Origin: a virus
Virus record (IMG/VR): IMGVR_UViG_3300043411_000811
Coordinates: 1-36,817 of that record
Length of the DNA stretch: 36,817 nucleotides
Reading direction: 5' to 3' (one strand)
In this document: positions 23,238 through 31,028 of the stretch, in pieces
Position numbering within the stretch: position 1 is the first letter of the stretch
How the letters are laid out: every line of letters begins with the position of its first letter
Made by a program: the position numbers and the translations under genes
The notes under the pieces: generated by a model
Seen by the model: only the letters and a program-made list of their open reading frames with translations
What the model was told of the DNA's origin: nothing
Databases searched by the model: none

Positions 23238-24003
23238 TACTTCTTTTTCCTTCTATGCTCAAGATAGGCGGAGTCGAGCTCCTTTATGTGATGGTGCATC
23301 TCTTCAATTTGGTCATCGCTGAGTCCATATGCCATGCAATAATCATAAATGACTTTCCACGGTATAGGACCCAGCTCCATCCCTATCTGTCGACTGTCAG
23401 AGAGCTCAAGGAACGCTAGATAGTAAAGTTCCAGCCCTGTTATGAGCTCAGGAGCATTTGCAATACGATCTGGGAACGGAAGATTTTCCCTCAGGCATTG
23501 ATGAATGATCTTTTGCTCGACAGCCCCCTGCTCCAGGAAATAGAGCAGGACCTCTACAAGTTTTTTGCGTCGGCCTCCATTTCTGCCTTGCGGAACAGAC
23601 TGATCCCTTCGGCGGCCTGCTGAAGATCAACAAAGATGGCCGGAAGAACCTTGAACGTGAGCATGATGTTTTCCGGTGTGACCTCGAGGATGCCGCCACC
23701 CTTCTTGTGGATTCCGTTCTTCCACTTGGTATTGCCATCCTTGTCTTCACCGTCGGCGACCTGCCAGTTGAAGATGACAGTCTTGGCGTAGATGTCATAG
23801 AGCAGTGCTCGCGAGCGATCTTCCGGCATTGTCCCAGCCTGAATTGCACGGCGAAACGGCTTTGTCTTCGCCTCGGCGTAGGACAGATACTTCTTGTTCG
23901 CGCCACCGGCACGACCAATCTGGACACGGAAGTCACCATAGTCAATCCAAATCCCATCAGACTCGAGGACTGGATCGGTTTCAAACTGGTCGAACATGCT
24001 CAT
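23237..24003 (-). CDS. Tail assembly chaperone, long form made by -1 frameshift
   Basis: A -1 slip at A AAA AAC joins the 148 zero-frame codons to a second frame that runs, without stop, from 23560 to the TAG at 23239-23237. The product is 255 residues. The second frame has no suitable start codon of its own, and reads as protein: LVEVLLYFLEQG, IIHQCLRENLPFPDR, ELITGLELYYLAFLELSD, PWKVIYDYCMAYG and DDQIEEMHHHIKELD. This is a helical, hydrophobic-acidic T-type domain as in GT chaperones. Its stop overlaps the GTG of the next gene by 1 nt. The split is thus not a broken gene but programmed recoding. It binds the tape measure and recruits tail tube subunits. Confidence 0.85.
23554..24003 (-). 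CDS. Tail assembly chaperone, short form (zero frame)
   Basis: The 149-residue protein is the unshifted product of a lambda G/GT-type gene. It has a compact N-terminus (DQFETDPVLESDGIWIDYGDFRVQIGRAGG) and a RSRALLYDIYAKTVIFNWQVADGED middle; the family carries related patterns. It is read in the zero frame to a TAG at 23556-23554, shortly after the slippery site at 23566-23560. The ATG has AAAGGAG before it. It lies between the tail tube and the tape measure, the required position. The short form helps fold and coat the tape measure; it is normally made in excess over the extended form. Confidence 0.85.
   Translation of the reverse strand: MSMFDQFETDPVLESDGIWIDYGDFRVQIGRAGGANKKYLSYAEAKTKPFRRAIQAGTMPEDRSRALLYDIYAKTVIFNWQVADGEDKDGNTKWKNGIHKKGGGILEVTPENIMLTFKVLPAIFVDLQQAAEGISLFRKAEMEADAKNL
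23560..23566 (-). promoter_or_regulatory. Slippery site A AAA AAC for -1 ribosomal frameshift
   Basis: The minus strand reads GCA AAA AAC TTG TAG in the zero frame, so the heptamer A AAA AAC has the right phase for a -1 slip. The zero-frame stop lies 3 bases after it, and the -1 frame then stays open for 107 codons. Slips on A AAA AAC are well known in phage and IS elements. A downstream stimulatory stem was not verified. Confidence 0.85.
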
Positions 24004-24037
24004 GTAAGTTCTCCTTTTCTGAGATGCGTTGTCAGTA

Positions 24038-25576
24038 TTATTCGGCAGCGGTCGGAAGGTAGCCGAAGAATGTGAGAAGCATGGTGTGATCCATGCCGGT
24101 TGCGATGTCCTCGCCGGTCGCAGCTTCCATGTTGAGGGGAAGAGTGATCGGCTGATCTTTCTCGACGTTCAAACGACCATCACCAAGCGAGACAAGAGGA
24201 ACGTCGATGACGATACCCTGATTGTCCTTGACAATCGCCATGTCGAGAGTGATGTCAGCATTGTTGCGAACAGCTTGAACAGCAGCGACATTGCTGAAGT
24301 AAGCAGTAACGCTGCCACTGACCTGGAAGGTTCCAGCGGTCACGTCGAAGGAGCCAAGAACGCCGACGGCCTTGTTCGGTGACAAATTGTTGTTCAAGAC
24401 AATGCTTGCCTCGGTGATGAAGGCGAACAGAGCAGTCGGGGCCTCGTCAGTGCTTGAGACTGTCGACATCTTGACTCGCGAGAAATCACTCGACGTATTG
24501 AAGGTGTCTGCTTTCTGCGGAGTGACAACTGAAGACTGGAGCGGGCCTTCAGATGACAGACGCTGAAGATGATCGATTGCAACGAAGCTCATATCAATGT
24601 TGACCAGATTGGAAGTCGGGACATTGATCGTGAACTCGTTCGGTATTGCACCCTTCAGATACTCAGACTGAATTTCCGAAGGATTGGAGTCGTCGGAAGC
24701 TCCAAGCGTCCGTTCCAGGTGATACGAACGACGCTTGATGGCCGATCCTGTTTCGTTGCGGAGAACGTCGCCGAAATAGATGTCGACCAACTTCGTTGTA
24801 TTGGCCTCGGTGACCATCGCCAGGACAGACTTGTCAAGTGTCAAGGCATTGGCTGCGATCGCACGAACACGCTTGAAGCCGTTGTTTGCAGCCGTGGAGA
24901 ATTGATTCGCAGTGAGATCTCCACCAAGGAAAATCCACTGGCCGACGACCAGACCGAGTGTGGTGAAATTAAGAGTTGTTGACGTCAACTTGGGAAGATC
25001 ACCTGATGCATCCACGTCGATATCGCCAGAGGCCGATCGATGTCCGACAACCTGGATATAAGCTTTCGCCGGAGGAGATGCCTCAGCAACGAGTTGACCA
25101 GTAGCGACTTCCACAGAAGTATTGGCGACGACAGCCGTGACGACGTTGAGGCCATTGTTCGCAGAATTGGTGAAGTTCCAGCCCTTGATCAGCGAACCGG
25201 CGAGAAAGCCAGCAGTGGAGGCAACCTCATATTCATCGGGATTGATCGTGTCAAGATCGACGGCAGTGACGAGCTCATATCCATTCTTTCGCGTATCGGC
25301 GAAGAAGACACCCTGGAGAAGATCCTGGATGTTGTAGAAGCTCAAATTGTGATTGAACCCGCCGGAAGCGTCAAGATCAGTGACGACACCCTTTTTGCGT
25401 TGACGAGAAGGATTGATGGGATCAGGCGAAACCGTCGTCACGTCACCGCCGAAATCGTCATAGCTGTTCGGTTCCAAACGATTCCAGACAGGTGAACCAC
25501 CAAGAGTTCCAAGGCTGGCTTCTTCAGCATAGGCCAGTCCAGTGATATTTGAATCGATCTTATTGACCTGAGCCAC
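24038..25576 (-). CDS. Major tail tube protein with internal duplication
   Basis: The 512-residue protein is the tube subunit. The core N- and C-terminal parts (about 1-110 and 280-512) have the order of beta-tube proteins of long-tailed phages: ITGLAYAEEASLGTLGGSPVW near the start, with a C-terminal pattern of strands containing VLGSFDVTAGTFQVSGSVTAYF and LDMAIVKDNQGIVIDVPLVS. An inserted block (about 115-275) contains two related units: residues 116-170 and 200-257 both show G-x(2)-G, then (S/A)ANNG followed by a V-x-A-x-x-AN core. The duplicated units probably decorate the tube. Start: GTG, with AAAGGAGG 5 nt before it. It follows the tail terminator gene, as expected. Confidence 0.85.
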   Translation of the reverse strand: MAQVNKIDSNITGLAYAEEASLGTLGGSPVWNRLEPNSYDDFGGDVTTVSPDPINPSRQRKKGVVTDLDASGGFNHNLSFYNIQDLLQGVFFADTRKNGYELVTAVDLDTINPDEYEVASTAGFLAGSLIKGWNFTNSANNGLNVVTAVVANTSVEVATGQLVAEASPPAKAYIQVVGHRSASGDIDVDASGDLPKLTSTTLNFTTLGLVVGQWIFLGGDLTANQFSTAANNGFKRVRAIAANALTLDKSVLAMVTEANTTKLVDIYFGDVLRNETGSAIKRRSYHLERTLGASDDSNPSEIQSEYLKGAIPNEFTINVPTSNLVNIDMSFVAIDHLQRLSSEGPLQSSVVTPQKADTFNTSSDFSRVKMSTVSSTDEAPTALFAFITEASIVLNNNLSPNKAVGVLGSFDVTAGTFQVSGSVTAYFSNVAAVQAVRNNADITLDMAIVKDNQGIVIDVPLVSLGDGRLNVEKDQPITLPLNMEAATGEDIATGMDHTMLLTFFGYLPTAAE

Positions 25577-25587
25577 ATTGGCCTCCT

Positions 25588-26007
25588 TTATTTGACTTCA
25601 TCGTAGCGAAACTCGATGATGACGTTCAGTTGAAAGAATTCACCGTCACGTCCGATTTCGTTCAACCTCACGTTACGGAACCATACTCCACCAGGAGTGC
25701 TGATACCTTCGAAGGCGTCAGACACCACCTTAGCCAAATCGTAAGCCTCTTGCAAGCCCTTTCCGTTTGGCGTAAATATCTGAACCGTAATAAATCCAAT
25801 TCTTGCGAATGTCATACTTCCCTCAGCACCACTGAGAGTTGCTTGGAATCCACTCACATGTTTAAGAGTTACTGTGGCCCATGGTTCTTCATCTTTTGAT
25901 CTTTCCTCACGAACATCTTCATAATGCACAGGATAGCCAGTCGTGTCCCATGCCGCCTTAAAGACGTCAAGGATTTCATCACGAGCCTCCTGATGCGTAA
26001 GGCTCAT
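25588..26007 (-). CDS. Tail terminator, DUF4128-like
   Basis: The 139-residue protein matches the tail terminator class that closes the tube. It has MSLTHQEARDEILDVFKAAW (1-20), followed by a strand set with WATVTLKHVSGFQATLSG, RIGFITVQIFTPNGKGLQEAYDLAKVVSDAFEG (quoted in part: ARIGFITVQIFTPNGKG) and a C-terminal FFQLNVIIEFRYDEV. The IFTPxGxG and AxxLA patterns are typical. The ATG at 26007 overlaps the upstream stop by 4 nt (ATGA); a longer frame exists but has no such support. Position just before the tail tube supports the call. Confidence 0.82.
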   Translation of the reverse strand: MSLTHQEARDEILDVFKAAWDTTGYPVHYEDVREERSKDEEPWATVTLKHVSGFQATLSGAEGSMTFARIGFITVQIFTPNGKGLQEAYDLAKVVSDAFEGISTPGGVWFRNVRLNEIGRDGEFFQLNVIIEFRYDEVK

Positions 26008-26399
26008 CGACGAACTCCAACAAAAGCGAGAAGAGTTGTCGAACCAGGTTTCAATACCTGAAGGCCAATGATGCCCCATCGATCACCATTGTCAACAACG
26101 CTTGTGAATTCTCGCAGATCATTGTCTCCTTGGGCAGTGATTATTATCTGCTCACTGAAAGTTACAAGATCTTTGAATTCTGTTCCCTCTCCAAGAGCAG
26201 TCAATCCAAATTGTCTTACAGTGTTCGGTGGAACAAAAACACCATTCAAAGCAAGAGTGGTTTCTCCACCGCTTGCTGGTCCTTTCCATGGACGACTTGG
26301 ATTCGCAGGAGTCGTATTGAGCTTAACGAAACTGATGCTCCTGCCATTGTTCCTGACAAGACGCTCTGCCATTTCTGCAAGACGAGTGTAATCAACCAC
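26004..26399 (-). CDS. Head-tail joining or neck protein
   Basis: The 131-residue protein is placed between the connector and the tail terminator. It begins with a helix (YTRLAEMAERLVRNNGRSISF), then a strand-rich body with PWKGPASGGETTLALNGVFVPP, TEFKDLVTFSEQIIITAQGDN, and a C-terminus of GIIGLQVLKPGSTTLLAFVGVRR. I choose the GTG at 26399, which overlaps the upstream gene by 8 nt; the longer frame from 26528 would overlap the connector gene by 137 nt and is rejected. The order connector, this protein, tail terminator suggests a neck protein (HK97 gp9-like). The sequence family is not certain. Confidence 0.72.
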   Translation of the reverse strand: MVDYTRLAEMAERLVRNNGRSISFVKLNTTPANPSRPWKGPASGGETTLALNGVFVPPNTVRQFGLTALGEGTEFKDLVTFSEQIIITAQGDNDLREFTSVVDNGDRWGIIGLQVLKPGSTTLLAFVGVRR

Positions 26400-27297
26400 G
26401 GATGACCCCGCCGTTTCCGGAGCCCAAGAGGAGAGGCCGAAGGAGCTTGTCAGCAGAAGGATACGGAGTGAACGTAATTGAGCCGACAGTTCCAGAATCA
26501 TATTCCCATGATTCTGAAATTGGACCAACTGATTCAGTTCGTGAATTCACACGTCCACCGTATGCATCTGTCGTTGGATCAGGCAGAAGAACCTTCGCAA
26601 CTGCCCTAACTGCATACTCTGATACTGCCTGTTTCAAACGATCTGGGATACCAAGTATCTCCATGCCGTTCTGATCGTATGCACCATCAGCTGGAAAATG
26701 AAGAGGCTGAATGCCACCATCGCGACCACCACTGAATCCAGTAATTGTAACGTTTGTGACAGGGCCTTGGAGGACGCTCAGAGCCCCGCTAGCGCCCGGC
26801 GCAAGGCTGGTAATGGTTAGCACAGCCCCGGCTGCAAAAGCGCTAGCGTGGCGGCTCTGAGGGGTCTCTGAGCCATATGTGACACCCGCCCCGGCTGCGC
26901 CGTTAATGGCAGCTTCAAGGTTTGCGGCAGTGAGCGTTGCAGAAGCAGCAATGAGAACTTCATACTGACTACCGCTGAGTGAACTGACAAATGTATATGT
27001 GTCATCACCCAATGTCAATTCGTCTGCAGGATCAGGAAGTCCGGAGAATGACAATTCAGCTTCAGCATAAGATTCATCAAAGACAGTTTTTGGGACACCT
27101 TTGAATTTATGACCGAAACGCTTTTCAACGTAATCAGTAGCTGCGATTATCGCAGCCTCTTGAGCCGCAGTCACAGCAGTTGACCATAAATTTTCAGCCT
27201 GCCTATTGCGAGCAGTGAGATAAGAAGTCACATAGGCAATATTCACATATGAATTTGCCCCACGAACTCCAACACCTGTTTCGATTACAAGAGCCAT
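26392..27297 (-). CDS. Head-tail connector, DnaT_2 family, with inserted domain
   Basis: The 301-residue protein starts with MALVIETGVGVRGANSYVN, a pattern typical of the so-called DnaT-like ssDNA-binding family, whose members are head-tail adaptors in phages. Helices with ATDYVEKRFGHKFKG follow, and the C-terminal IPDRLKQAVSEYAVRAVA and GGRVNSRTESVGPISESWEYD belong to the same fold. Between about 85 and 195 lies an insert (LTLGDDTYTFVS... ATLTAANLEAAINGAAGAGVTYG...ITGFSGGRDGG) of beta-Ala type, seen in many phage structural proteins; it splits the adaptor. It probably projects outside the neck. It follows genes for head proteins, as expected. The name DnaT is misleading here. Confidence 0.8.
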   Translation of the reverse strand: MALVIETGVGVRGANSYVNIAYVTSYLTARNRQAENLWSTAVTAAQEAAIIAATDYVEKRFGHKFKGVPKTVFDESYAEAELSFSGLPDPADELTLGDDTYTFVSSLSGSQYEVLIAASATLTAANLEAAINGAAGAGVTYGSETPQSRHASAFAAGAVLTITSLAPGASGALSVLQGPVTNVTITGFSGGRDGGIQPLHFPADGAYDQNGMEILGIPDRLKQAVSEYAVRAVAKVLLPDPTTDAYGGRVNSRTESVGPISESWEYDSGTVGSITFTPYPSADKLLRPLLLGSGNGGVIRG

Positions 27298-27298
27298 A

Positions 27299-27649
27299 TT
27301 ATATCTCAGCTCCTTGCCAGCGAATGGAGACGGAATTTGCTCCTTGGCTGAGTGTTGCTATCCCACTTGTCGAAGTGAATACACCAGAGGTCAATTCCCA
27401 ATGGTCTGTGATCCACGTAAACGAAGCAGTGTTTGTGTCTTCAAATTCAAGCACAAAATTCGCCTGATTGAACCATGAAGGAGCATTGCGAATGCCAGCA
27501 ATTGAGATGTCATTGCCAGCAGAAATTGTCAAAGAAAAAACTTGAGTGAAGATCGGAGGTCTTTTCTTCTTTCGGGAATAATACAGGGTTGCCTGTAGAA
27601 TCCCTGCAATACGGGGATCAGGATCGTTCAGACGTGCGTAACGAGCCAT
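27299..27649 (-). CDS. Structural protein of the head/neck block
   Basis: The 116-residue protein begins with a basic helix (MARYARLNDPDPRIAGILQATLYYSRKKKR) and then has strand-rich sequence (FTQVFSLTISAGNDISIAGI, WFNQANFVLEFEDTNTASFTW) ending in SQGANSVSIRWQGAEI. I do not recognise the family. It sits between the capsid genes and the connector. It ends 2 nt before the connector's start. A minor head or head-decoration role is plausible from position. Confidence 0.65.
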   Translation of the reverse strand: MARYARLNDPDPRIAGILQATLYYSRKKKRPPIFTQVFSLTISAGNDISIAGIRNAPSWFNQANFVLEFEDTNTASFTWITDHWELTSGVFTSTSGIATLSQGANSVSIRWQGAEI

Positions 27650-27671
27650 GACCCCTGATCCTCGTGTTGAA

Positions 27672-28358
27672 TTACTTCATGATGGTGCGAACAGGACGCT
27701 GAGCACCACGTTTGGTCTTTCGTGCCATGGCCGAATCGAGCGGAGAACGAGGGTCGAGCTCATCGGGGCGAATCCCTTTGAGGATGGTATTTCGGCGATC
27801 AGCGCGTTCAGCACGAGAAGCTGCCTGAGACTCGATGAACTCGCGAATGGCATTCTGGTTGGGAGAGTTAGGGAACATCTCCTTGATGCGATTGCGAGTG
27901 ATCGAAACTGCCTGCGAAATTCGCTTCTGCAGATAACGGAGTTTCTCGATTTCGGCGCCGATTTCGTCGTTCTGCTGCTTCAGCGAGACCTCAATGTTTT
28001 CGAGCTGATCACGCGGAACTTTACGAATCCATTCCATGAATTCGCTGGCGCTCATTTCACGGTTGGCAGGTTCGAAGTCGGTGTCCTCGTCGTCTTCTTG
28101 GGCTTCGTCGTCAACGACCTTCGCTTGTTCCTCGACAGTGGGACCGTTGTCCTTCAGCTGCTCCTCAGGGTCATCACCCTTGGAAGCTTTTTCACGGTTG
28201 AAGTCAGGAGCGGCATTCACGATGTCCTGCCGCTTGACTGCTTCTCCAACGAGAGCCGACACGATTTCAACCTTGGCTGAACCATCGGTGGTCCACTGGT
28301 CATCATCAAGCGGATCAAGCTGTGAGAGAGCGAAAAGAATCTTCTCTTTGTCGGCCAT
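27672..28358 (-). CDS. Acidic-to-basic helical protein of the head block
   Basis: The 228-residue protein has an N-terminal domain with LFALSQLDPLDDDQWTTDGSAKVEIVSALVG (quoted in part: LFALSQLDPLDDDQW), an acidic linker (DDEAQEDDEDTDFEP), a predicted coiled coil (about 118-165, DQLENIEVSLKQQNDEIGAEIEKLRYLQKR, quoted in part: LKQQNDEIGAEIEKLR) and a basic C-terminus (ARKTKRGAQRPVRTIMK). I recall this N-terminal pattern from phage head regions without a defined function. The charge split could let it bridge the basic and acidic partners of the head, or act as a scaffold-like assembly factor. SD AAGGAG before the ATG. Confidence 0.7.
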   Translation of the reverse strand: MADKEKILFALSQLDPLDDDQWTTDGSAKVEIVSALVGEAVKRQDIVNAAPDFNREKASKGDDPEEQLKDNGPTVEEQAKVVDDEAQEDDEDTDFEPANREMSASEFMEWIRKVPRDQLENIEVSLKQQNDEIGAEIEKLRYLQKRISQAVSITRNRIKEMFPNSPNQNAIREFIESQAASRAERADRRNTILKGIRPDELDPRSPLDSAMARKTKRGAQRPVRTIMK

Positions 28359-28369
28359 GTGAGTTCTCC

Positions 28370-28897
28370 TTAGTCGTCGCCGAGGACGATGTAAGCCAAG
28401 TGAAGGACACCAGTCGCGGTCATAGCGACAGTCACATCATCACTGATGTCGGCGGCATCGACCAGGACATTGAGGTTGATCTCGAGCGAGCCATCGGTAT
28501 TGTCGTAGACTGTTCCAGCGACTGCGGCAGCATGTGACGCTCGAGTTGTCGGAGAAACTTCTGCGACAGCGACAGTGGTGGAAGTCGAAGGAATGAGATC
28601 GACTTCTGCGCCGCTCAAAGTGACATCAGCAGTCGGCGCGGTGCCGAAAGCGAAATCGCCATTCCAGGTGTCAACAAGATTCGCGCTGCCACCAGGACCA
28701 GCAAGCGACAGATAGGCAACAGCGCCCAAGAAGAGGATATTGCCTTCAGGAAAGCCACCGACGGCGACAGTGCCGAAGCCGACAGCAGTGGAAACAGAAG
28801 TCACAGATACTGCGACAGCGTTCATGTTGATTGTTTGTTTGATGATTTCCTGACGCTGAGCAGCGCCACGAGCCATCGAGCGAGGAAGTCCCTTCAT
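28370..28897 (-). CDS. Probable head decoration or minor structural protein
   Basis: The 175-residue protein starts with a basic segment (KGLPRSMARGAAQRQEIIKQ) and continues with Val/Ala/Thr-rich strands (AVAVSVTSVSTAVGFGTVAVGGFPEG) and a long beta-rich body (SLEINLNVLVDAADISDDVTVAM; LHLAYIVLGDD). This is the look of phage surface structural proteins. It follows the major capsid gene, with a hairpin in between. Function by position only. SD AAAGGGG before the ATG. Confidence 0.7.
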   Translation of the reverse strand: MKGLPRSMARGAAQRQEIIKQTINMNAVAVSVTSVSTAVGFGTVAVGGFPEGNILFLGAVAYLSLAGPGGSANLVDTWNGDFAFGTAPTADVTLSGAEVDLIPSTSTTVAVAEVSPTTRASHAAAVAGTVYDNTDGSLEINLNVLVDAADISDDVTVAMTATGVLHLAYIVLGDD

Positions 28898-28920
28898 GAT
28901 GAAGCCCCTTTCGTGAGCTT

Positions 28921-28951
28921 TGACGGAGATCCTTTGTGAGAATCTCCGTCA
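28921..28951 (-). other. Hairpin downstream of the major capsid gene
   Basis: TGACGGAGAT (28921-28930) and its reverse complement (28942-28951) form a 10-bp stem with an 11-nt loop, 18 nt after the capsid stop on the minus strand. There is no U-run after it, so it is a weak terminator candidate; mRNA protection or partial attenuation is equally likely. Confidence 0.55.
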
Positions 28952-28968
28952 GGTTACAGGAGCTTGGC

Positions 28969-30030
28969 TTATGCCTCGCGGGTGACGAGACGAGCGAACT
29001 TGATCTGCTTCCGCTCGGGGAACACGCGGTTCCAAGAGGTCGCATCATCGAGATCGCTGTTCGCCGGGCCGCCGTTGGGGATGCTCGACATCACGAAGGC
29101 ATGGCCGACCGGGTGGATGGCCCATTCGACGCGATTGTAAAGGATCTCCTGGCCGCCGCCATTGCCGCCGCCTGCACGACGCTCGACTTCGGTCGGCACC
29201 TTGGGATCGCTGATGCCGAGTCGGGTTGAACCGCCGCCGAAGAGCCACGTGTCATAGACGTTGCCGGTGCGAGGCATATTGTCATCGACAATGACTTCCC
29301 GGCCGAGGAAAGTCGGAATCCGGACGCGCCCTTCGGCATCAGGAATGAAATCGATGAGGTTGTTCTTCTGCATCCGGTTGTAGACAACAGAATGAACCAT
29401 CGCGCCAGTCAGATCTTCCATGGAGTCGCCCATGGTGAGCGATGCATCAAGGAAGGCTTCAGCCGAGAAGTTGGTGACACCGTCGGCAAACGAGGAACCA
29501 GAGATGTTGTTCACATAATCGCCTGAATCATTGGCGACATTGTCGGCGATCACGCCGTTCCAGGCAGCGACGAAAGCAGCTTGAAGGCGCCGAGTCCAAT
29601 AAAAGGCGATACGATCAGCGATCGAAGCCATCGGATCCTTGCCTGCGAGAGCAGCAGCGAGATCCATGCTGGACCAGGAGTTGTTGCGGCTCAGACGAAC
29701 CAGAACTTCGGTGGCGGTGCCGATCTTCTTCGGATCAGGGTCACGTTCAGGGGAAGTGCCGGAACCAGCAGCATTCGCTGCAGAATCGGCCGTATTGAAA
29801 ACAGACGAGGAATCGTTGGAGACGCGTTCGGCGTCGTCGTCGAGATCCTTGAAGGACGGAGCGTTGAAGGTCAAACCGCCGCCAGCCAGAAGAAGATCGA
29901 TCGACGGGTCACGAACAGCGAGGCCGGACTGGATGATGCGAGCCTTGCTTTCGGTGATCTGCTGAACATACGGAGTGAAAATTTCGGGAACGACAATGTC
30001 GCTGATGCGAGTCGCGGGACCTGCGGCCAT
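28969..30030 (-). CDS. Major capsid protein
   Basis: The 353-residue protein is the coat subunit of the head. It shows PEIFTPYVQQITESKARIIQSGLAV (about 15-40; quoted in part: FTPYVQQITESKARI), SWSSMDLAAALAGKDPMASIADRIAFYW (quoted in part: SSMDLAAALAGKDPM), and a C-terminal fold with TFLGREVIVDDNMPRTG (quoted in part: FLGREVIVDDNMP) and WAIHPVGHAFV. The VDDNMP turn and LGREV motif are typical of the SPP1 gp13/P22-like coat set. It lies after the scaffold gene, as in most tailed phages. A strong AAAGGAG is placed 7-8 nt before the ATG. High expression is suggested by this site and by the flanking hairpins. Confidence 0.87.
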   Translation of the reverse strand: MAAGPATRISDIVVPEIFTPYVQQITESKARIIQSGLAVRDPSIDLLLAGGGLTFNAPSFKDLDDDAERVSNDSSSVFNTADSAANAAGSGTSPERDPDPKKIGTATEVLVRLSRNNSWSSMDLAAALAGKDPMASIADRIAFYWTRRLQAAFVAAWNGVIADNVANDSGDYVNNISGSSFADGVTNFSAEAFLDASLTMGDSMEDLTGAMVHSVVYNRMQKNNLIDFIPDAEGRVRIPTFLGREVIVDDNMPRTGNVYDTWLFGGGSTRLGISDPKVPTEVERRAGGGNGGGQEILYNRVEWAIHPVGHAFVMSSIPNGGPANSDLDDATSWNRVFPERKQIKFARLVTREA

Positions 30031-30125
30031 GTGATTTCTCCTTTGGAATGGCTCAGTTCAGGGAAAAACCGACAATAGAACCCATGTCCCGGTCGGGTGA
30101 CTGGCATCACGCCAGTTGAGAGAGC

Positions 30126-30156
30126 TGCACCATACCCCATTTTTGAGTATGGTGCA
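30126..30156 (-). other. Hairpin upstream of the major capsid gene
   Basis: TGCACCATAC (30126-30135) and GTATGGTGCA (30147-30156) form a 10-bp stem with an 11-nt loop between the scaffold stop and the capsid start. Size is identical to the hairpin at 28921-28951. A second small stem (ACTGGC-ATCAC-GCCAGT, 30100-30116) lies next to it. No U-tract. Confidence 0.55.
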
Positions 30157-30171
30157 AGCGATATTTTCAAA

Positions 30172-31017
30172 CTACTTTTTGGGAGCAGGCTTCATGCCAC
30201 CAATCGTCGTTCCAGCCGCCTTGGCGAGCTTTTCAGTGGTGTCACGACCATTGGCAGTGAGAAATTTACCCTGTTCAGTGAGAGACCAATGCTCGTTGGA
30301 GAACGGGTTGTTTCCAGTGAAACCACCACCACCGCCGCCGCCACGAGCACCACCACCTTCGCTCTCAGGCCACCAATGCGGACGAAGCTTCTGCATTTCC
30401 TTCGCCCATTCCTTGATGGAGAGCCCAGGAGTGAGACCATTGATCCCAGACTTCGTGATCAGGTTGCCGTCGGCATCCTTCTCGAGCATGGCAGAAGCTG
30501 CCATTTCCATGTCGGGAATGGCTGTGGCGAGGACCTTGGACTCGATGGCGACAGCGCGGACAGCGTCGTTGCGATCACGAGATTCAAGCTGAGTCTTGAG
30601 AGCGTCCCGCTCCTGTTCGGCCTTGGTCTTCTCGCCTGTGATGGTTTCGATCTGCCGCTGGAGAGGGCCGGTCTTCTGGGACAGACGACCTTCGACCATC
30701 TCGGCGAGCTTGGCTTCGTCGAGCTTCCCACCGGCAGCAATTTCGAGTTCTTTGATTCGGTCGAGCTGAGCAAGAGTCTCCTCAGCATTGAGTGAACCCC
30801 ACGGTTTCAGCGCTTCCTTGGTCTTGCCGTGGTCTTCGCGTTCCTTGCGAAGAGCTTCCTGCACAGTCAAGACATCCTTCTGAGTCTTCATGCCGGTCAC
30901 GCCGGAAAGAATGACCTTGCCATCAGCACCAACGGTGAAAATCTCATTGAAAACTGCATCGCTACGAAAAGCTTCAGGAAGCGCGTCCCTGTTGTCATAC
31001 TGGAGTTCGATCGGCAT
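30172..31017 (-). CDS. Scaffolding protein
   Basis: The 281-residue protein has a helical, charged body with a coiled coil (about 95-150: EGRLSQKTGPLQRQIETITG, EKTKAEQERDALKTQLESRD). The N-terminus is a compact module (ELQYDNRDALPEAFRSDA), and a Gly-run (GGGARGGGGGGGFTGNNPFS, about 222-242) precedes a C-terminal helix ending in GGMKPAPKK. Small basic C-termini contact coat proteins in phage scaffolds. It lies directly between portal and capsid, the normal scaffold place. SD GAGGA 8 nt before the ATG. Confidence 0.82.
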   Translation of the reverse strand: MPIELQYDNRDALPEAFRSDAVFNEIFTVGADGKVILSGVTGMKTQKDVLTVQEALRKEREDHGKTKEALKPWGSLNAEETLAQLDRIKELEIAAGGKLDEAKLAEMVEGRLSQKTGPLQRQIETITGEKTKAEQERDALKTQLESRDRNDAVRAVAIESKVLATAIPDMEMAASAMLEKDADGNLITKSGINGLTPGLSIKEWAKEMQKLRPHWWPESEGGGARGGGGGGGFTGNNPFSNEHWSLTEQGKFLTANGRDTTEKLAKAAGTTIGGMKPAPKK

Positions 31018-31028
31018 TTAGGCATTCC

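Noticed and set aside
23448-23984. 178-codon minus-strand frame in the chaperone region
   Set aside because: It is the third frame, rich in Arg, Ser and Pro. The zero frame and the -1 frame explain the region as a recoded gene.
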